Shown: piece by piece, positions 19,717-29,954 of the stretch
How the letters are laid out: every line of letters starts with the position of its first letter
Position numbering within the stretch: the stretch's first letter is position 1
NCBI RefSeq assembly: GCF_028751545.1
Contig: NZ_CP071867.1
Location: 1,337,306-1,401,305 of the forward strand
Length of the DNA stretch: 64,000 bases
Direction of reading: 5' to 3'
DNA from: Gilliamella sp. B3022
Lineage (GTDB): Bacteria; Pseudomonadota; Gammaproteobacteria; Enterobacterales; Orbaceae
Position numbers and translations under genes: made by a program
The notes under the pieces: generated by a model
What the model was told of the DNA's origin: nothing
Databases searched by the model: none
The model's input: the letters and a program-made list of their open reading frames with translations, nothing else

Positions 19717-20652
19717 ATGATTATCTATATTTTCAAAAAAATAGTAACGTTTTTATTTATTATCTGCGTATTAACTCAGATTAGTTTCTGTTTAGTCTAT
19801 TTTGCTCCACATTCAATACTTAACTCTAATAATTTGAGTTTTGTTGATGCATATAGTGCTTTTTTTAAGCAATTACTACAAGGTCAATTTAGATTATTAT
19901 CAGGTGAAACCGTACCATTTTTTCACACTTTATTAGCGACTTTCGAACTTTGTATACTAGCTTTAGTGGTTGCTCTAGTCATTGGACTGCCATTGGGAAT
20001 TTTTCTTGGTTTGAGTAATATTAATTGGCTTAATAATACTATTCGCTTAGGATCTTTATTTCTGTATTCTTGTCCTAAAGTTATGTTTGTTGTTATTGTG
20101 ATGCATTGGTTATCGCCTACTTGGTCGATATCAATGAATTTTGATGTGTCGCCGTCAGTAACGGGCACATCGTTACTCGAAATTCTTGTTGCATCAAAAA
20201 CAATGAAATTACAAGCACTTCTTGTACATCTGCATCATTTGCTTTTGCCTATTATTATTTTAGCCATTCAACCAAGTATTATGACAATACAATTAGTGAG
20301 TCAATCGGTAAAAAGTACCTCACGTCAAAACTATATTAAAATAGCGATTATTCGTGAACGATCCCCATTTAAAATTTTACGCCGTCATTTGTTACCTAAT
20401 TCTATTCCTGCAACGATTCCACAGTTAACATACAATACGACAACACTGCTGTTTTCGACAATGGTAATAGAAATTTTATTTAATCGTGTTGGTCTAGGGC
20501 AATGGGTGATGATTGCTTATCACCATCATAATTATTCCATTATAGCTATTGCAATTTTGGCATGTGGTACGGTCATTAGTCTATTAACATTATTAGGTGA
20601 AATTTCTTCTGTTGCTATTTATCCATTACGTCATAAGGTAAATTATGTCTAG
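19717..20652 (+). CDS. sapB: SapB, inner-membrane permease of the Sap ABC transporter
   Basis: This is a DppB-type ABC permease. About six hydrophobic segments are visible, with the cytoplasmic coupling loop ending in FKILRRHLLPNSIPATIPQL. It follows E. coli SapB from MIIFTLRR (here MIIYIFKK) to the C-terminal region near the LKHK motif (here LRHK). The ATG at 19717 is chosen for that match; the GTG at 19681 lies inside the rne terminator. The Sap system was described for antimicrobial-peptide resistance, and SapBCDF in E. coli has been reported as a putrescine exporter. No sapA precedes it; rne does. The stop overlaps sapC by 8 bases. Confidence 0.9.
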   Translation: MIIYIFKKIVTFLFIICVLTQISFCLVYFAPHSILNSNNLSFVDAYSAFFKQLLQGQFRLLSGETVPFFHTLLATFELCILALVVALVIGLPLGIFLGLSNINWLNNTIRLGSLFLYSCPKVMFVVIVMHWLSPTWSISMNFDVSPSVTGTSLLEILVASKTMKLQALLVHLHHLLLPIIILAIQPSIMTIQLVSQSVKSTSRQNYIKIAIIRERSPFKILRRHLLPNSIPATIPQLTYNTTTLLFSTMVIEILFNRVGLGQWVMIAYHHHNYSIIAIAILACGTVISLLTLLGEISSVAIYPLRHKVNYV

Positions 20653-21505
20653 GGTAACTAAACTAGTAAATGCTATTGTATCTTGCTTTAATAAGCTACA
20701 CAGTAATGTTTATTTAATTATTAGCTTTTATGGTATTTTAGCAATTGCATTTGTAGCATTATCGACTAAATGGTTTTTTCATGCTCATTTAAATTCTATT
20801 TATCCGGCTTCATTACCACCAGCTTGGTGGGCGAATGGTGATTTAAATCATATTTTAGGTACTAATGCCAAAGGACAAGATATTTTTGATTATTTACTGA
20901 TCGGATATCGCTCGACCATATCCATGACATTAAAAGCCGTATTTTATGTCATTATTTTTGGTGGGATAATTAATTATTTGATGTTCTTTATATCTTTTTT
21001 GCGTCCGCTAATTCTATTTATTTTTAAGTTTTGTATGGTTGTGCCACCGCTACTAGGCGTCATTGCAATTAGTATGATATTAGAAGATGATATTACCAAC
21101 ATATTATTAGTGATTGGATTATCTTATACACCACGCTTTATCTATAATATTCATCAACAAGCGATTAATGAATGGCATAAAACTTACATTACAGCTTACC
21201 GATTGGATGGGTTATCACCGTTATCAATTTTTAATCACTACATTTTACCTAATATTTTACCCATGTATTTGACCGAAATTGCCTCATTATTTGGTTCGAT
21301 CATTTTGGCCATTACTACCATAACTTTTCTAGGTTTTGCAAATGACGTTTCACGTCCCGATTTAGGTATGATGATGTTCAAAATGAAAGATATTATCGGT
21401 ACTAATTATTTAGCTTTTCTATCGCCAGGATTGGCTGTAGTTGTTACTATAACTTTGGTCTATTTATTCAATTTTGGATTATATGGCCAACGAGCAGGGC
21501 ATTAA
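20645..21505 (+). CDS. sapC: SapC, inner-membrane permease of the Sap ABC transporter
   Basis: This 286-residue DppC-type permease has an N-terminal membrane segment, the [26 protein letters not shown] region typical of SapC/DppC (split here as PPAWWANGD and [10 protein letters not shown]), and a coupling loop [20 protein letters not shown]. coli SapC has 296 residues. It pairs with SapB to form the membrane channel. Its start overlaps the sapB stop by 8 bases and sapD begins 3 bases after its stop, so the four sap genes are translationally coupled. Confidence 0.92.
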   Translation: MSRVTKLVNAIVSCFNKLHSNVYLIISFYGILAIAFVALSTKWFFHAHLNSIYPASLPPAWWANGDLNHILGTNAKGQDIFDYLLIGYRSTISMTLKAVFYVIIFGGIINYLMFFISFLRPLILFIFKFCMVVPPLLGVIAISMILEDDITNILLVIGLSYTPRFIYNIHQQAINEWHKTYITAYRLDGLSPLSIFNHYILPNILPMYLTEIASLFGSIILAITTITFLGFANDVSRPDLGMMMFKMKDIIGTNYLAFLSPGLAVVVTITLVYLFNFGLYGQRAGH

Positions 21506-21507
21506 TT

Positions 21508-22497
21508 ATGGCTTTGTTAGATATTCGAAATTTAACCATAGAATTTATTACGCCTGATGGTTTGTTACGAGCAATCGATCGTGTAAACTTAAAGCTATCT
21601 GAAGGTGAAATTCGTGGTTTAGTTGGAGAGTCAGGTTCAGGAAAAAGTCTTATTGCTAAAGCCATTTTAGGGGTGACTAATCATAATTGGAAGATTTCGG
21701 CTGATCGCTTTCATTTTGATGATATTGATCTATTAAAACTTTCTCCTAAACAGCGTCGAAAAGTGATTAGTGATAATGTATCTATGATATTTCAAGAACC
21801 GCAATCATGTTTAGATCCTTCAATGAAAATAGGTCAACAGTTAATAAATGCTATTCCAAGAAGAACATTTAAAGGGCATTGGTGGCAAAGATTATTTTGG
21901 CGCAAACATCGTGCCATTGAATTGTTGCATCGGGTGGGAATTAAAGACCATAAAGAAATATTAAAATCTTATCCATTTGAATTGACTGAAGGAGAGTGCC
22001 AGAAAGTAATGATTGCTATTGCACTGGCTAATCGACCCAAATTATTAATTGCAGATGAACCCACTAATTCAATGGAGGCAACAACCGAATCACAAATATT
22101 TAGGCTTCTTGCGAGTATGAATCAAAATATTGGAACCACAATTCTTCTTATCAGTCATGATTTACAAATGGTGACACGATGGACTGATCGTATTAGTGTA
22201 TTGTATTGTGGCCAAACGGTGGAAGTTGCTGATAGTGAAGATTTAATTAAATCCCCTTATCATCCTTATACTCAAGCTTTGATTTATGCTATTCCTGATT
22301 TTGGAAAAGCGATGCCCCATAAAAGCCCACTCAATACTTTACCCGGAGTTATTCCATCTCTTGAGCATTTACCGATAGGTTGCCGGTTAGGACCCCGTTG
22401 TCCTTATGCTCAAAAGAAGTGTATCGAAGCACCTGAGTTAAGACCGATAAAAGATCACTCAGTAGCTTGCCATTTTCCGTTAAATACTGATGAGTAG
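21508..22497 (+). CDS. sapD: SapD, ATP-binding protein of the Sap ABC transporter
   Basis: The 329-residue ATPase has Walker A GESGSGKS near residue 40, a Walker [13 protein letters not shown], and the oligopeptide-transporter C-terminal extension with cysteines ([14 protein letters not shown]) that may bind a metal or cluster. The ABC signature is altered to [15 protein letters not shown] in place of LSGGQ, a deviation also seen in E. coli SapD. In E. coli SapD also supports Trk potassium uptake by binding ATP. It sits between sapC (3-base gap) and sapF (20-base gap). Confidence 0.93.
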   Translation: MALLDIRNLTIEFITPDGLLRAIDRVNLKLSEGEIRGLVGESGSGKSLIAKAILGVTNHNWKISADRFHFDDIDLLKLSPKQRRKVISDNVSMIFQEPQSCLDPSMKIGQQLINAIPRRTFKGHWWQRLFWRKHRAIELLHRVGIKDHKEILKSYPFELTEGECQKVMIAIALANRPKLLIADEPTNSMEATTESQIFRLLASMNQNIGTTILLISHDLQMVTRWTDRISVLYCGQTVEVADSEDLIKSPYHPYTQALIYAIPDFGKAMPHKSPLNTLPGVIPSLEHLPIGCRLGPRCPYAQKKCIEAPELRPIKDHSVACHFPLNTDE

Positions 22498-22516
22498 TGG
22501 TCAATAACAGGTATAT

Positions 22517-23332
22517 ATGATGAATCCAATATTAAAAGTGCGTAATTTATCTAAACAATTCAAAATTCCTAAAGGTTTTCTGGGGCATTTGCGTATTGAT
22601 GCAGTTAAACCATTGTCGTTTTCACTTAGTGAAGGTAAGACGTTGGCCATTATTGGACAAAATGGCTCAGGAAAGTCAACTGTAGCAAAAATGTTAGTCG
22701 GTATGTTGAAACCTGATAGCGGTGATATCTGGATTGATGGTAATAAAGTTGAATATGGTGATTATAGTTACCGTTGCCAACTTATCCGTATGATATTTCA
22801 ACATGTAGAGAGCTCATTTGATCCAAGATTACGTATTGGACAATTGTTAGAAATCCCGTTGAAACACAATACTAAATATAATGCCCAAGAACGTGAAAAG
22901 TTAATTAATGACGTCTTAAAACAAGTTGGATTATTACCTGAACATGCTTCTTATTATCCTTCGGTAATGGCAGCAGGGCAAAAACAACGAGTCGCACTAG
23001 CTCGAGCATTAATTTTAAAGCCTAAAGTGATAATTTTAGATGAAGCTTTAGCTGCGCTAGATATTTCAATGCGATCACAAATAGTCAATTTAATGTTGTC
23101 ACTGCAAGCTGAGCAAAATATTTCTTATGTTTACGTTACTCAAGATATAGGAATGATGAAACATATCAGCGATGAAATTTTAGTAATGCATAAGGGAGAA
23201 CTGGTTGAATATGGTAATACGGCTGAAGTATTAGCTTCACCATTAAGTGACATTACCCAAAAATTAATTAATAGCTATTTTGGCGAAGCATTAACCGCCG
23301 ATACTTGGCGTACTGATACTCGTACTTTCTAA
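22517..23332 (+). CDS. sapF: SapF, ATP-binding protein of the Sap ABC transporter
   Basis: The 271-residue ATPase has Walker A GQNGSGKST near residue 51, Walker B VIILDEALAALD and a non-standard signature AAGQKQRVALARAL. It ends with FGEALTADTWR, matching the end of E. coli SapF. It would form a heterodimer with SapD. It starts with two adjacent ATGs (22517 and 22520); either may be used. It is the last gene of the sap set. No intrinsic terminator was seen between its stop and the metA operator. Confidence 0.93.
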   Translation: MMNPILKVRNLSKQFKIPKGFLGHLRIDAVKPLSFSLSEGKTLAIIGQNGSGKSTVAKMLVGMLKPDSGDIWIDGNKVEYGDYSYRCQLIRMIFQHVESSFDPRLRIGQLLEIPLKHNTKYNAQEREKLINDVLKQVGLLPEHASYYPSVMAAGQKQRVALARALILKPKVIILDEALAALDISMRSQIVNLMLSLQAEQNISYVYVTQDIGMMKHISDEILVMHKGELVEYGNTAEVLASPLSDITQKLINSYFGEALTADTWRTDTRTF

Positions 23333-23479
23333 GTTTTAATATTCCCATCAACGTTTTCACTTTGAAGACCATTTAAGCATTATTTACTATTAAAATTTCT
23401 AGTATACTGATTTTTTTGAATCTTATTGCTTAATAAAAATCTCGACAAATTTTATAAAACCCACTATATTTAGCTATGT

Positions 23480-23495
23480 AGATATCTAGACGTCT
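23480..23495. promoter_or_regulatory. MetJ operator (two tandem met boxes) upstream of metA
   Basis: AGACGTCT at 23488-23495 is a perfect consensus met box. The adjoining octamer AGATATCT at 23480-23487 matches 6 of 8. Tandem 8-bp boxes without spacing are the known binding mode of the MetJ-S-adenosylmethionine repressor. The metA ATG is 45 bases downstream. A metJ gene is not in this window. Confidence 0.85.
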
Positions 23496-23539
23496 ATTTT
23501 AATTATAAAAAATAAATCATTGCTTTAGGAGCTGTTGTT

Positions 23540-24472
23540 ATGCCTATTTGTATCCCAGACTCATTGCCTGCTGTAGATGTGTTACGCAATGAAAATGTCT
23601 TTATTATGACTTCATCGCGTGCTAAAAATCAAGAAATTCGAGCACTTAAGCTTCTCTTCCTTAATTTAATGCCTAAAAAAATAGAGACTGAAAATCAATT
23701 TTTTCGGTTATTATCAAATTCCCCTTTACAAGTGAATATTCAATTATTGCGTATTGATCAACGTGAATCAAAAAATACACCAATGGAACATTTGAGAAGC
23801 TTTTATTGTGATTTTGATGATATTCGACATCAAAATTTTGATGGGCTTATTATAACTGGAGCACCACTAGGTAAAGTGCCTTTTTCTGATGTAGTTTATT
23901 GGTCTAAATTAGCTGAAATTATTACTTGGGCAAAAGAACATGTAACTTCAACAATGTTTGTTTGTTGGGCTGTACAGGCTGCTTTGAAAGTCTTATATGA
24001 TTTACCAAAATTTACTCGCAGCCAGAAATTATCAGGTGTTTATCAACATCAAATTATTCAGCCGAATGCGATTTTATCACGAGGATTTGATGATACTTTT
24101 TTAGCACCTCATTCACGTAATGCTGATTTTCCCAAAGATAAAATTATAAATTACACCGATTTAACAATTTTAGCTGAGTCCGATATAACAGGGCCTTATC
24201 TAATGACAACAACAGATAAACGTATGGCATTTGTAACAGGACACCCAGAATACGACTCTTACACCTTAGCCAATGAATATTTTCGCGATATTAACGCTGG
24301 GATTAATCCGAATATTCCAGAAAATTATTTTCCAGATAATAATCCAAATCTGCCCCCGAAAGCTACATGGCGTAGCCATGCCTATTTACTATTTAGTAAT
24401 TGGCTTAACTATTATGTCTATCAATTAACACCATTTGATTTAAAAACACGTAATATGACGGTTGATGATTAA
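23540..24472 (+). CDS. metA: Homoserine O-succinyltransferase MetA
   Basis: MetA transfers an acyl group from an acyl-CoA (succinyl-CoA in enterics) to homoserine, the first committed step of methionine synthesis. The 310 residues match E. coli MetA (309). The catalytic Cys142 lies in [10 protein letters not shown], and the His-Glu pair in VTGHPEYD. The acyl donor cannot be told from overall family identity alone, although close similarity to enteric MetA favours succinyl. The ribosome-binding site is AGGAG at 23527-23531, 8 bases before the ATG. Repression by MetJ is expected from the operator at 23480-23495. Confidence 0.95.
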   Translation: MPICIPDSLPAVDVLRNENVFIMTSSRAKNQEIRALKLLFLNLMPKKIETENQFFRLLSNSPLQVNIQLLRIDQRESKNTPMEHLRSFYCDFDDIRHQNFDGLIITGAPLGKVPFSDVVYWSKLAEIITWAKEHVTSTMFVCWAVQAALKVLYDLPKFTRSQKLSGVYQHQIIQPNAILSRGFDDTFLAPHSRNADFPKDKIINYTDLTILAESDITGPYLMTTTDKRMAFVTGHPEYDSYTLANEYFRDINAGINPNIPENYFPDNNPNLPPKATWRSHAYLLFSNWLNYYVYQLTPFDLKTRNMTVDD

Positions 24473-24567
24473 AAAAAGCAAATATATAAACCCTATTGGT
24501 ATATAGAAGTAAATAATATTAATTATGGAAAATAAGCAAAAAATTTGTTCTTAAAAAAGTATAACGC

Positions 24568-24714
24568 ATGCTTTTCACATGGTTTAATGAAAAAACAAAT
24601 CATACAATAGATAAATGTAATCCAAAAACATTAATATTTTTTAAATCCATTACTGATATTAGTAATATAAGAAATAAGAAAAGATCAATGAAATGTTATA
24701 AATTAATTAAATAA
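24568..24714 (+). CDS. Hypothetical 48-codon ORF of unknown function
   Basis: The frame starts at an ATG and ends in TAA with no clear ribosome-binding site. The product is basic at its C-terminus (RNKKRSMK) and resembles nothing I recognise. It ends 5 bases before the interrupted frame at 24719 and is probably part of the same decayed region rather than a working gene. Confidence 0.2.
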   Translation: MLFTWFNEKTNHTIDKCNPKTLIFFKSITDISNIRNKKRSMKCYKLIK

Positions 24715-24718
24715 AAGA

Positions 24719-24943
24719 ATGGTAACAAATGCAACAATCGGTTTTAAAAGTCAGTTAGCTAACTATAATTTTATTGATTTACCTAAAATGTAATTACAAG
24801 AATCTGATTCTAAAAAAGCTCATTTTGATTATAGTACAGCTCAAGATGAAGCAATTGAGTGTTGCATTACTTAACCAATTCAACGTTAATTGATCTATGA
24901 AACACGTGAGAAGTTATGTGTATATTATCGCTATAATCTATGA
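24719..24943 (+). pseudogene. Interrupted reading frame, unknown family
   Basis: From an ATG at 24719 one frame reads MVTNATIGFKSQLANYNF onward with protein-like composition, then meets in-frame stops at 24791-24793 and three more before ending at 24943. The segments between stops (for example KKAHFDYSTAQDEAIECC and LIYETREKLCVYYRY) remain in one frame. That is what point-mutation decay of a single gene looks like. The family is not recognised, and chance remains possible in AT-rich DNA. Confidence 0.3.
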
Positions 24944-24964
24944 TATAACTATCATTCCCCAAGC

Positions 24965-24996
24965 TCTAAAAAAGCGCTCCTTATAGATTGAGCGCT
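24965..24996 (-). terminator. Orphan terminator facing left
   Basis: AGCGCTC (24973-24979) pairs with GAGCGCT (24990-24996) around a 10-base loop. On the minus strand the stem is followed by a run of six T. This is a good intrinsic terminator for leftward transcription, yet no intact minus-strand gene lies to its right before pgi. It probably belonged to the lost gene whose C-terminal trace is at 25013-25126. Confidence 0.6.
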
Positions 24997-25012
24997 ATTA
25001 CTAAAAAATCAC

Positions 25013-25126
25013 TTACCTTTTATTTAAAGTGGTTATCTCACGAAATAAACTTAACAATACAACCAGAAAATAAAATCCCACACTAATTAATAATATGTGA
25101 AATACGTGAATAAGAACTGTTTTTTA
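25013..25126 (-). pseudogene. C-terminal fragment of a lost membrane protein (leftward)
   Basis: On the minus strand 37 open codons without a start end in TAA at 25013-25015 and read VFHILLISVGFYFLVV then LLSLFREITTLNKR, that is, a membrane helix with a basic cytoplasmic tail. It ends 17 bases before the orphan terminator on the same strand. A neighbouring frame starting with ATG near 25190 may be the upstream part after a frameshift. Family unknown. Confidence 0.3.
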
Positions 25127-25222
25127 TTGATAAATAAAACTGGATAGAATTTAGTGTAGAAATGTACAGATAAATCCTTTACATATTTCATAGTGAAGTC
25201 GTTTATCAAGGTCTATAAGTAG

Positions 25223-25432
25223 AAGCATCATAAGCATAAAAGAGCACGCTTACTCGGAACGAATTAGATAAATAGATCCCTTAGAGTTAGTAACGTGACA
25301 ATTTTGGCTTAAGAAAAAGGAATTGTGTCTTAAATATACTTAGCTAAATATGTGCCTTATCTTGGTCCTATTATCTTTGATGATTTTGAGAATCTGACAA
25401 AATATATTGAAGATAGTAAAAAAAGGGATTGA
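25223..25432 (+). pseudogene. Interrupted reading frame, unknown family
   Basis: One frame reads KHHKHKRARLLGTN, stop, INRSLRVSNVTILA, stop, EKGIVS, stop, then 33 open codons (IYLAKYVPYLGPIIFDDF then ENLTKYIEDSKKRD) to a TGA at 25430-25432. The last part looks strongly protein-like. All segments share one frame, which suggests decay by nonsense mutations. I do not recognise the family. Confidence 0.3.
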
Positions 25433-25535
25433 AATGATATCAATTTAAAAAACAAAAGATAAAATCCTTATCTTGCATCATGTTAGGCATAGTTATATTA
25501 TGGGCAGCAGTGCTATATTAATTAAGGAATTAGAT

Positions 25536-27185
25536 ATGTTAAAGTCAATTGATCCAACTACCACTTCTTCTTGGCAATCTCTTCAGGCTAGTTATGAAAA
25601 GCATCATGAAAAAACCATTGCCCAAATTTTAAAAGATGAACCTAAGCGTGTTGAAAAACTGAGCATTCCTTTTGAAGATGAGTTTTTGGTTGATTTGTCA
25701 AAAAATAGAGTGACGCAAGAAACTTTAGAATTGCTTTACAAACTTGCTGATGAATGTGATTTAAATGGCGCCATTAACGCCATGTATAGCGGTGAAAAAA
25801 TTAATCGTACAGAAAATCGTGCTGTATTGCATGTTGCGTTGCGTAATACTTCAAATACCCCGATTTATGTCGATGGTAAGAATGTAATGGATGAGGTTAA
25901 CACCGTACTTGCTAAAATGGATTCGTTTAGTAAAAAGATCATTAGTGGAGAATGGAAAGGTTATACGGGTAAAGCAATTACGGACGTAGTTAATATTGGT
26001 ATTGGTGGTTCAGATCTTGGTCCTCATATGATCACCGAAGCATTACGCCCTTATAAAAATCATCTAACAATGCATTTTGTTTCGAATGTCGATGGTACTC
26101 ATATTGTAGAAGCGCTTAAAGATCTAAACCCTGAAACCACTTTATTTTTAGTGGCATCTAAAACGTTTACCACCCAAGAAACCATGACAAATGCGCAGAC
26201 TGCTCGTAAGTGGTTACTGGATGCAGCCAAAGAGGATAAAGCCATTGCTTTACATTTTGTTGCGCTTTCAACCAATGTTAAAGAGGTCGAAAAATTTGGT
26301 ATTGATACCACCAATATGTTTGAATTTTGGGACTGGGTTGGTGGTCGCTATTCATCTTGGTCTGCAATTGGCTTATCAATTGTTCTATCAATTGGTTTTG
26401 AAAATTTTAAAAAGTTTTTAGCTGGAGGTCATGCTATGGATAAACATTTCCAGAGCGCGTCAATCGAGAAAAATATTCCAGCATTACTTGCGTTAATTGG
26501 TCTTTGGTACAACAATTTTTGTGGAGCAGAAACTGAAGCGATTTTACCGTATGATCAATATATGCACCGTTTTGCCGCTTATTTCCAACAAGGAAATATG
26601 GAATCAAATGGTAAGCGTGTTGATCGCAATGGTCAAAAAACGACTTATACAACTGGTCCAATTATTTGGGGGGAACCTGGTACTAATGGTCAACACGCAT
26701 TTTATCAATTAATTCATCAGGGTACTAAATTAATTCCATGTGACTTTATTGCACCAGCAATTAGCCATAACCCAGTAAGTGATCACCACCCGAAATTGTT
26801 ATCAAACTTTTTTGCACAGACAGAAGCTTTAGCATTTGGTAAAACTGCACAGCAAGTTGAGCAAGAATTTATTGCAGCAGGTAAAACACTTGATGAAGTT
26901 AAGTCTATAGTACCATTTAAAGTTTTTGAGGGTAATAAACCAACTAATTCAATCTTAGTGAAGAAAATAACACCTTATACACTTGGTGCATTAGTCGCTA
27001 TGTATGAACATAAGATCTTTACTCAAGGTATTATTCTTAATATTTTTAGTTTTGATCAATGGGGTGTAGAACTTGGTAAACAGTTAGCAGGACGTATTTT
27101 ACCCGAATTATCGGATGATAAGCCAGTTAATTCTCATGATGAGTCTACCAATAACTTAATTAACCAATATAAAAAGTGGCGTTAA
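25536..27185 (+). CDS. pgi: Glucose-6-phosphate isomerase Pgi
   Basis: Pgi interconverts glucose 6-phosphate and fructose 6-phosphate. From the ATG at 25536 the protein has 549 residues, the same as E. coli, and begins [14 protein letters not shown]. An upstream in-frame ATG at 25473 would add 21 unrelated residues; AAGGA lies 10 bases before 25536, so that start is preferred. Signatures are present: [26 protein letters not shown] in the sugar-phosphate region (split as [20 protein letters not shown]), GIWYNN-like GLWYNNF, and the catalytic region [10 protein letters not shown] strong bidirectional terminator follows. Confidence 0.97.
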   Translation: MLKSIDPTTTSSWQSLQASYEKHHEKTIAQILKDEPKRVEKLSIPFEDEFLVDLSKNRVTQETLELLYKLADECDLNGAINAMYSGEKINRTENRAVLHVALRNTSNTPIYVDGKNVMDEVNTVLAKMDSFSKKIISGEWKGYTGKAITDVVNIGIGGSDLGPHMITEALRPYKNHLTMHFVSNVDGTHIVEALKDLNPETTLFLVASKTFTTQETMTNAQTARKWLLDAAKEDKAIALHFVALSTNVKEVEKFGIDTTNMFEFWDWVGGRYSSWSAIGLSIVLSIGFENFKKFLAGGHAMDKHFQSASIEKNIPALLALIGLWYNNFCGAETEAILPYDQYMHRFAAYFQQGNMESNGKRVDRNGQKTTYTTGPIIWGEPGTNGQHAFYQLIHQGTKLIPCDFIAPAISHNPVSDHHPKLLSNFFAQTEALAFGKTAQQVEQEFIAAGKTLDEVKSIVPFKVFEGNKPTNSILVKKITPYTLGALVAMYEHKIFTQGIILNIFSFDQWGVELGKQLAGRILPELSDDKPVNSHDESTNNLINQYKKWR

Positions 27186-27212
27186 GAAGTTTAAGAAATT
27201 AAACATGTTTAT

Positions 27213-27246
27213 AAAAAACCTTCAGTTTAAACTGAAGGTTTTTTTA
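27213..27246. terminator. Bidirectional terminator between pgi and crr
   Basis: AAAAAACCTTCAGT (27213-27226) and ACTGAAGGTTTTTT (27231-27244) form a perfect 14-bp stem with a TTAA loop. T runs are on both strands, so it can end both pgi (rightward) and ptsHI-crr (leftward) transcripts. Confidence 0.92.
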
Positions 27247-27265
27247 AGTAAATTAAATAAAAAGA

Positions 27266-27769
27266 TTATTTTTTTACTCGCATTATTGGCGTTTTACCTG
27301 CTTCAACCGATCCAGAAAGTTTTGTTAATTCTAATACTGTTTCCATATTAGAAATAACTACTGGTGTTAACACTGATTTAGCTTTACTCTCAAGTAATGG
27401 CAGATCGATTTCAATAATAGTATCGCCTACTTTTACTTGTTGACCTTCTTCAGCAATTCGCTTAAAGCCTTCACCTTTTAATTCTACTGTGTCAATACCA
27501 AAGTGAACAAAAAGCTCAATACCTTCATCTGATTCAATTGCAAAAGCATGATTGGTTTCGAAAATTTTACCAATTTTACCATTTAAAGGTGCAACAATTT
27601 TATTACCAGAGGGCTTAATTGCAACACCGTCACCAACGATTTTTTCAGCAAAAACCACATCTGGTACATCTTCGATTTTGACAATTTCGCCACTTAAAGG
27701 TGCAATAATTTCGATGCTATTTTTATTATCATCGGATACTAATTGCTTAATTTTATCGAATAGACCCAT
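27266..27769 (-). CDS. crr: PTS glucose-specific enzyme IIA
   Basis: EIIA(Glc) takes phosphate from HPr and passes it to the glucose permease. Its unphosphorylated form inhibits other sugar permeases, and its phosphorylated form stimulates adenylate cyclase in enterics. The product from the ATG at 27769 has 167 residues (E. coli 169). Both active-site histidines are present, in TNHAFAIES (His74) and LFVHFGIDT (His89, phosphorylated). Two adjacent ATGs exist; 27769 is preferred because AGGAG is 6 bases upstream and the sequence then matches MGLFDK. It lies 6 bases downstream of the ptsI stop. Confidence 0.96.
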   Translation of the reverse strand: MGLFDKIKQLVSDDNKNSIEIIAPLSGEIVKIEDVPDVVFAEKIVGDGVAIKPSGNKIVAPLNGKIGKIFETNHAFAIESDEGIELFVHFGIDTVELKGEGFKRIAEEGQQVKVGDTIIEIDLPLLESKAKSVLTPVVISNMETVLELTKLSGSVEAGKTPIMRVKK

Positions 27770-27778
27770 CATTGTCTC

Positions 27779-29506
27779 CTAACAAATTTGCTTTTCAGCG
27801 GTATAATTTTCAATTAAGTCAATAATTTCTTTAGCTGTTGCTTTTTGTAGAGCTGTATCAGCAAACTTTTTCGCCTCTTCATAATTAGTATTGCGAATCA
27901 ATTTCTTAATTTTTGGAATTGATACAGCACTCATACTAAATTCATCAAGGCCCATACCTAATAATAAAATTGTTGCCCGTTCGTCACCAGCAAGTTCACC
28001 ACACATTCCAGTCCATTTACCTTCTTTGTGCGAAGCATCAATAACATTTTTAATCAATGTTAATACAGAAGGTGATAATGGATTGTAAAGATGAGAAATC
28101 AATTCATTACCACGGTCAACAGCAAGTGTATATTGTGTTAAGTCATTAGTACCGATACTAAAGAAATCTACTTCTTTGGCTAAATGATGTGCAATCACTG
28201 CTGCTGCTGGGGTTTCAATCATTACACCAATTTCGATATTTTTATCGAATGCTTTTCCTTCGGTCGTTAATTGTTCTTTAAGAATATTAATTTCAGATTT
28301 TAATATACGAATTTCTTCCACTGAAATAATCATTGGGAACATAATACGTAATTTTCCGAATGCAGATGCACGCAAGATTGCACGTAATTGAGCGTGCAGT
28401 ACTTCTTTACGATCTAAACAAATACGAATTGCACGCCAGCCTAAAAATGGATTCTCTTCTTTTGGTAAATGCATATAAGGTACATCTTTATCACCACCAA
28501 TATCCATCGTGCGTACAATCACTGATAAACCATTCGTCGATTCAGCCACTTCTTTATATGCTTTGAATTGTTCTTCCTCATTAGGATAAGCTTCTCGATC
28601 CATGAATAAAAATTCTGTACGATATAAACCAACACCCTCATAACCATTGCGTTCTGCGCCAGCAATATCACGCACTGTACCAATATTGCCGCAAATTTCG
28701 ACTTGGTGTCCATCAAGTGTTACAGCTGGTAAGTCTTTTAATTTTGCAAGTTCTTCTTTATCGGTAATAAATTTTGCTTGGACCTGCTTTAATTTTTCTT
28801 GAGTAGTGTGATCTGGATTGATATAGATAGCATTATTAATTGCATCCAAAATAACAAAATCACCTTGTTTGATTTCTTGGGTTGCATTAGACGTACCCAC
28901 AATAGCAGGAATTTCTAATGAACGAGCCATAATTGACGTATGTGATGTTCGCCCACCTGCGTCAGTAATAAAACCTAATACCATGTCTAAATTCAACTGA
29001 GCGGTTTCAGATGGTGTTAAATCTGTTGCTACTAAAATACATGGTTGGTTAATAGCACTCAAATCAACAATTTCAATACCTAAAATATTTTTAAGTAAGC
29101 GTTTGCCGATATCGCGAATATCTGCTGCACGCTCTTTTAAATATTCATCATCTAAATTTTCGAGTTCTTTAGCTTGAGTTTCAAAAACAGATTGAACTGC
29201 GGCATCAGCGGTAGAATGTTTAGTTTGAATACGTGAAATAACTTCTTGTTCAAGATCTTCATCTTCAAGAAGCATAATATGACCTTCAAAAATTGCTGCT
29301 TTATCTTCACCTAATGTAGATTTTGCTCGTTCCATGATTACATGTAATTGCTCACTTGATTTTTCTCGAGCTTCTTTGAAACGTTCAATTTCAGCGTCAA
29401 TTTTGTTATCAAGAATTTGTCTATTACTAATAACAATAGGCTCTTCTTTTAATAATAGCGCTTTTGCAAAAGCGATACCGGGGGAAACAAGTATACCTGA
29501 TACCAT
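27779..29506 (-). CDS. ptsI: PTS enzyme I (phosphoenolpyruvate-protein phosphotransferase)
   Basis: Enzyme I takes the phosphoryl group from phosphoenolpyruvate and gives it to HPr. The 575 residues equal the E. coli length. The phosphorylated His189 is in [15 protein letters not shown], the PEP-binding C-terminal barrel has [14 protein letters not shown], and Cys near residue 500 is in [10 protein letters not shown]. It lies between ptsH (51-base gap) and crr (9-base gap from stop to crr start), the standard ptsHI-crr order. Confidence 0.97.
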   Translation of the reverse strand: MVSGILVSPGIAFAKALLLKEEPIVISNRQILDNKIDAEIERFKEAREKSSEQLHVIMERAKSTLGEDKAAIFEGHIMLLEDEDLEQEVISRIQTKHSTADAAVQSVFETQAKELENLDDEYLKERAADIRDIGKRLLKNILGIEIVDLSAINQPCILVATDLTPSETAQLNLDMVLGFITDAGGRTSHTSIMARSLEIPAIVGTSNATQEIKQGDFVILDAINNAIYINPDHTTQEKLKQVQAKFITDKEELAKLKDLPAVTLDGHQVEICGNIGTVRDIAGAERNGYEGVGLYRTEFLFMDREAYPNEEEQFKAYKEVAESTNGLSVIVRTMDIGGDKDVPYMHLPKEENPFLGWRAIRICLDRKEVLHAQLRAILRASAFGKLRIMFPMIISVEEIRILKSEINILKEQLTTEGKAFDKNIEIGVMIETPAAAVIAHHLAKEVDFFSIGTNDLTQYTLAVDRGNELISHLYNPLSPSVLTLIKNVIDASHKEGKWTGMCGELAGDERATILLLGMGLDEFSMSAVSIPKIKKLIRNTNYEEAKKFADTALQKATAKEIIDLIENYTAEKQIC

Positions 29507-29557
29507 AAATTTAGTCCTTATTCAATTTTAAAACTGTTCATAGCTAATTTGGAGTTA

Positions 29558-29815
29558 TTATTCTAATTCTGGAATTAGTTTTACAAGATGTTGTACTGCT
29601 TCTTTTTCATCTTCGCCTTCAGCTGAAATAGTAATCGTTGTTCCTTGTGTTAAACCTAAAGTTTGTAATTTAAATAAGCTTTTTGCACTTGCACTTTTAC
29701 CATTTGAAGTAACGGTAATTTCTGCATTGAAATTTTTGGCTTCCTTGACAAATTGCGCCGCAGGACGAGTATGAAGACCATTTGATGCAGTAATTGTTAC
29801 ATCTTGTTTATACAT
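29558..29815 (-). CDS. ptsH: PTS phosphocarrier protein HPr
   Basis: HPr carries phosphate from enzyme I to the sugar-specific EIIA proteins. The 85 residues equal the E. coli length. His15, the phosphorylated residue, is in [11 protein letters not shown], and Ser46 is in [11 protein letters not shown]. As in E. coli, no HPr kinase is in the window, so Ser46 is unlikely to be regulatory. GGAGC lies 9 bases upstream of the ATG. It heads the ptsH-ptsI-crr operon. Confidence 0.97.
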   Translation of the reverse strand: MYKQDVTITASNGLHTRPAAQFVKEAKNFNAEITVTSNGKSASAKSLFKLQTLGLTQGTTITISAEGEDEKEAVQHLVKLIPELE

Positions 29816-29954
29816 ATTATTTTTGCTCCTAAAAATATTTTCTTTTCAGCGACCAATATAAATAAAAACTGCATGAAAGGCTAGTAAGATTTCATAGATC
29901 TTTGACATTCATTAAATATTATTAGCCATAATTTATAAAGATAGCTAGATTTTA

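Larger units (their letters stand above)
24473..25535. other. Decayed interval of about 1 kb between metA and pgi
   Basis: No intact gene longer than about 50 codons is seen, but several traces of former coding sequence are. They are a 48-codon ORF (24568-24714), a frame interrupted by stops (24719-24943), an orphan minus-strand terminator (24965-24996), a minus-strand hydrophobic C-terminal fragment (25013-25126) and another interrupted plus frame (25223-25432). Together they look like remains of two or more lost genes. None could be assigned to a family. Confidence 0.5.
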
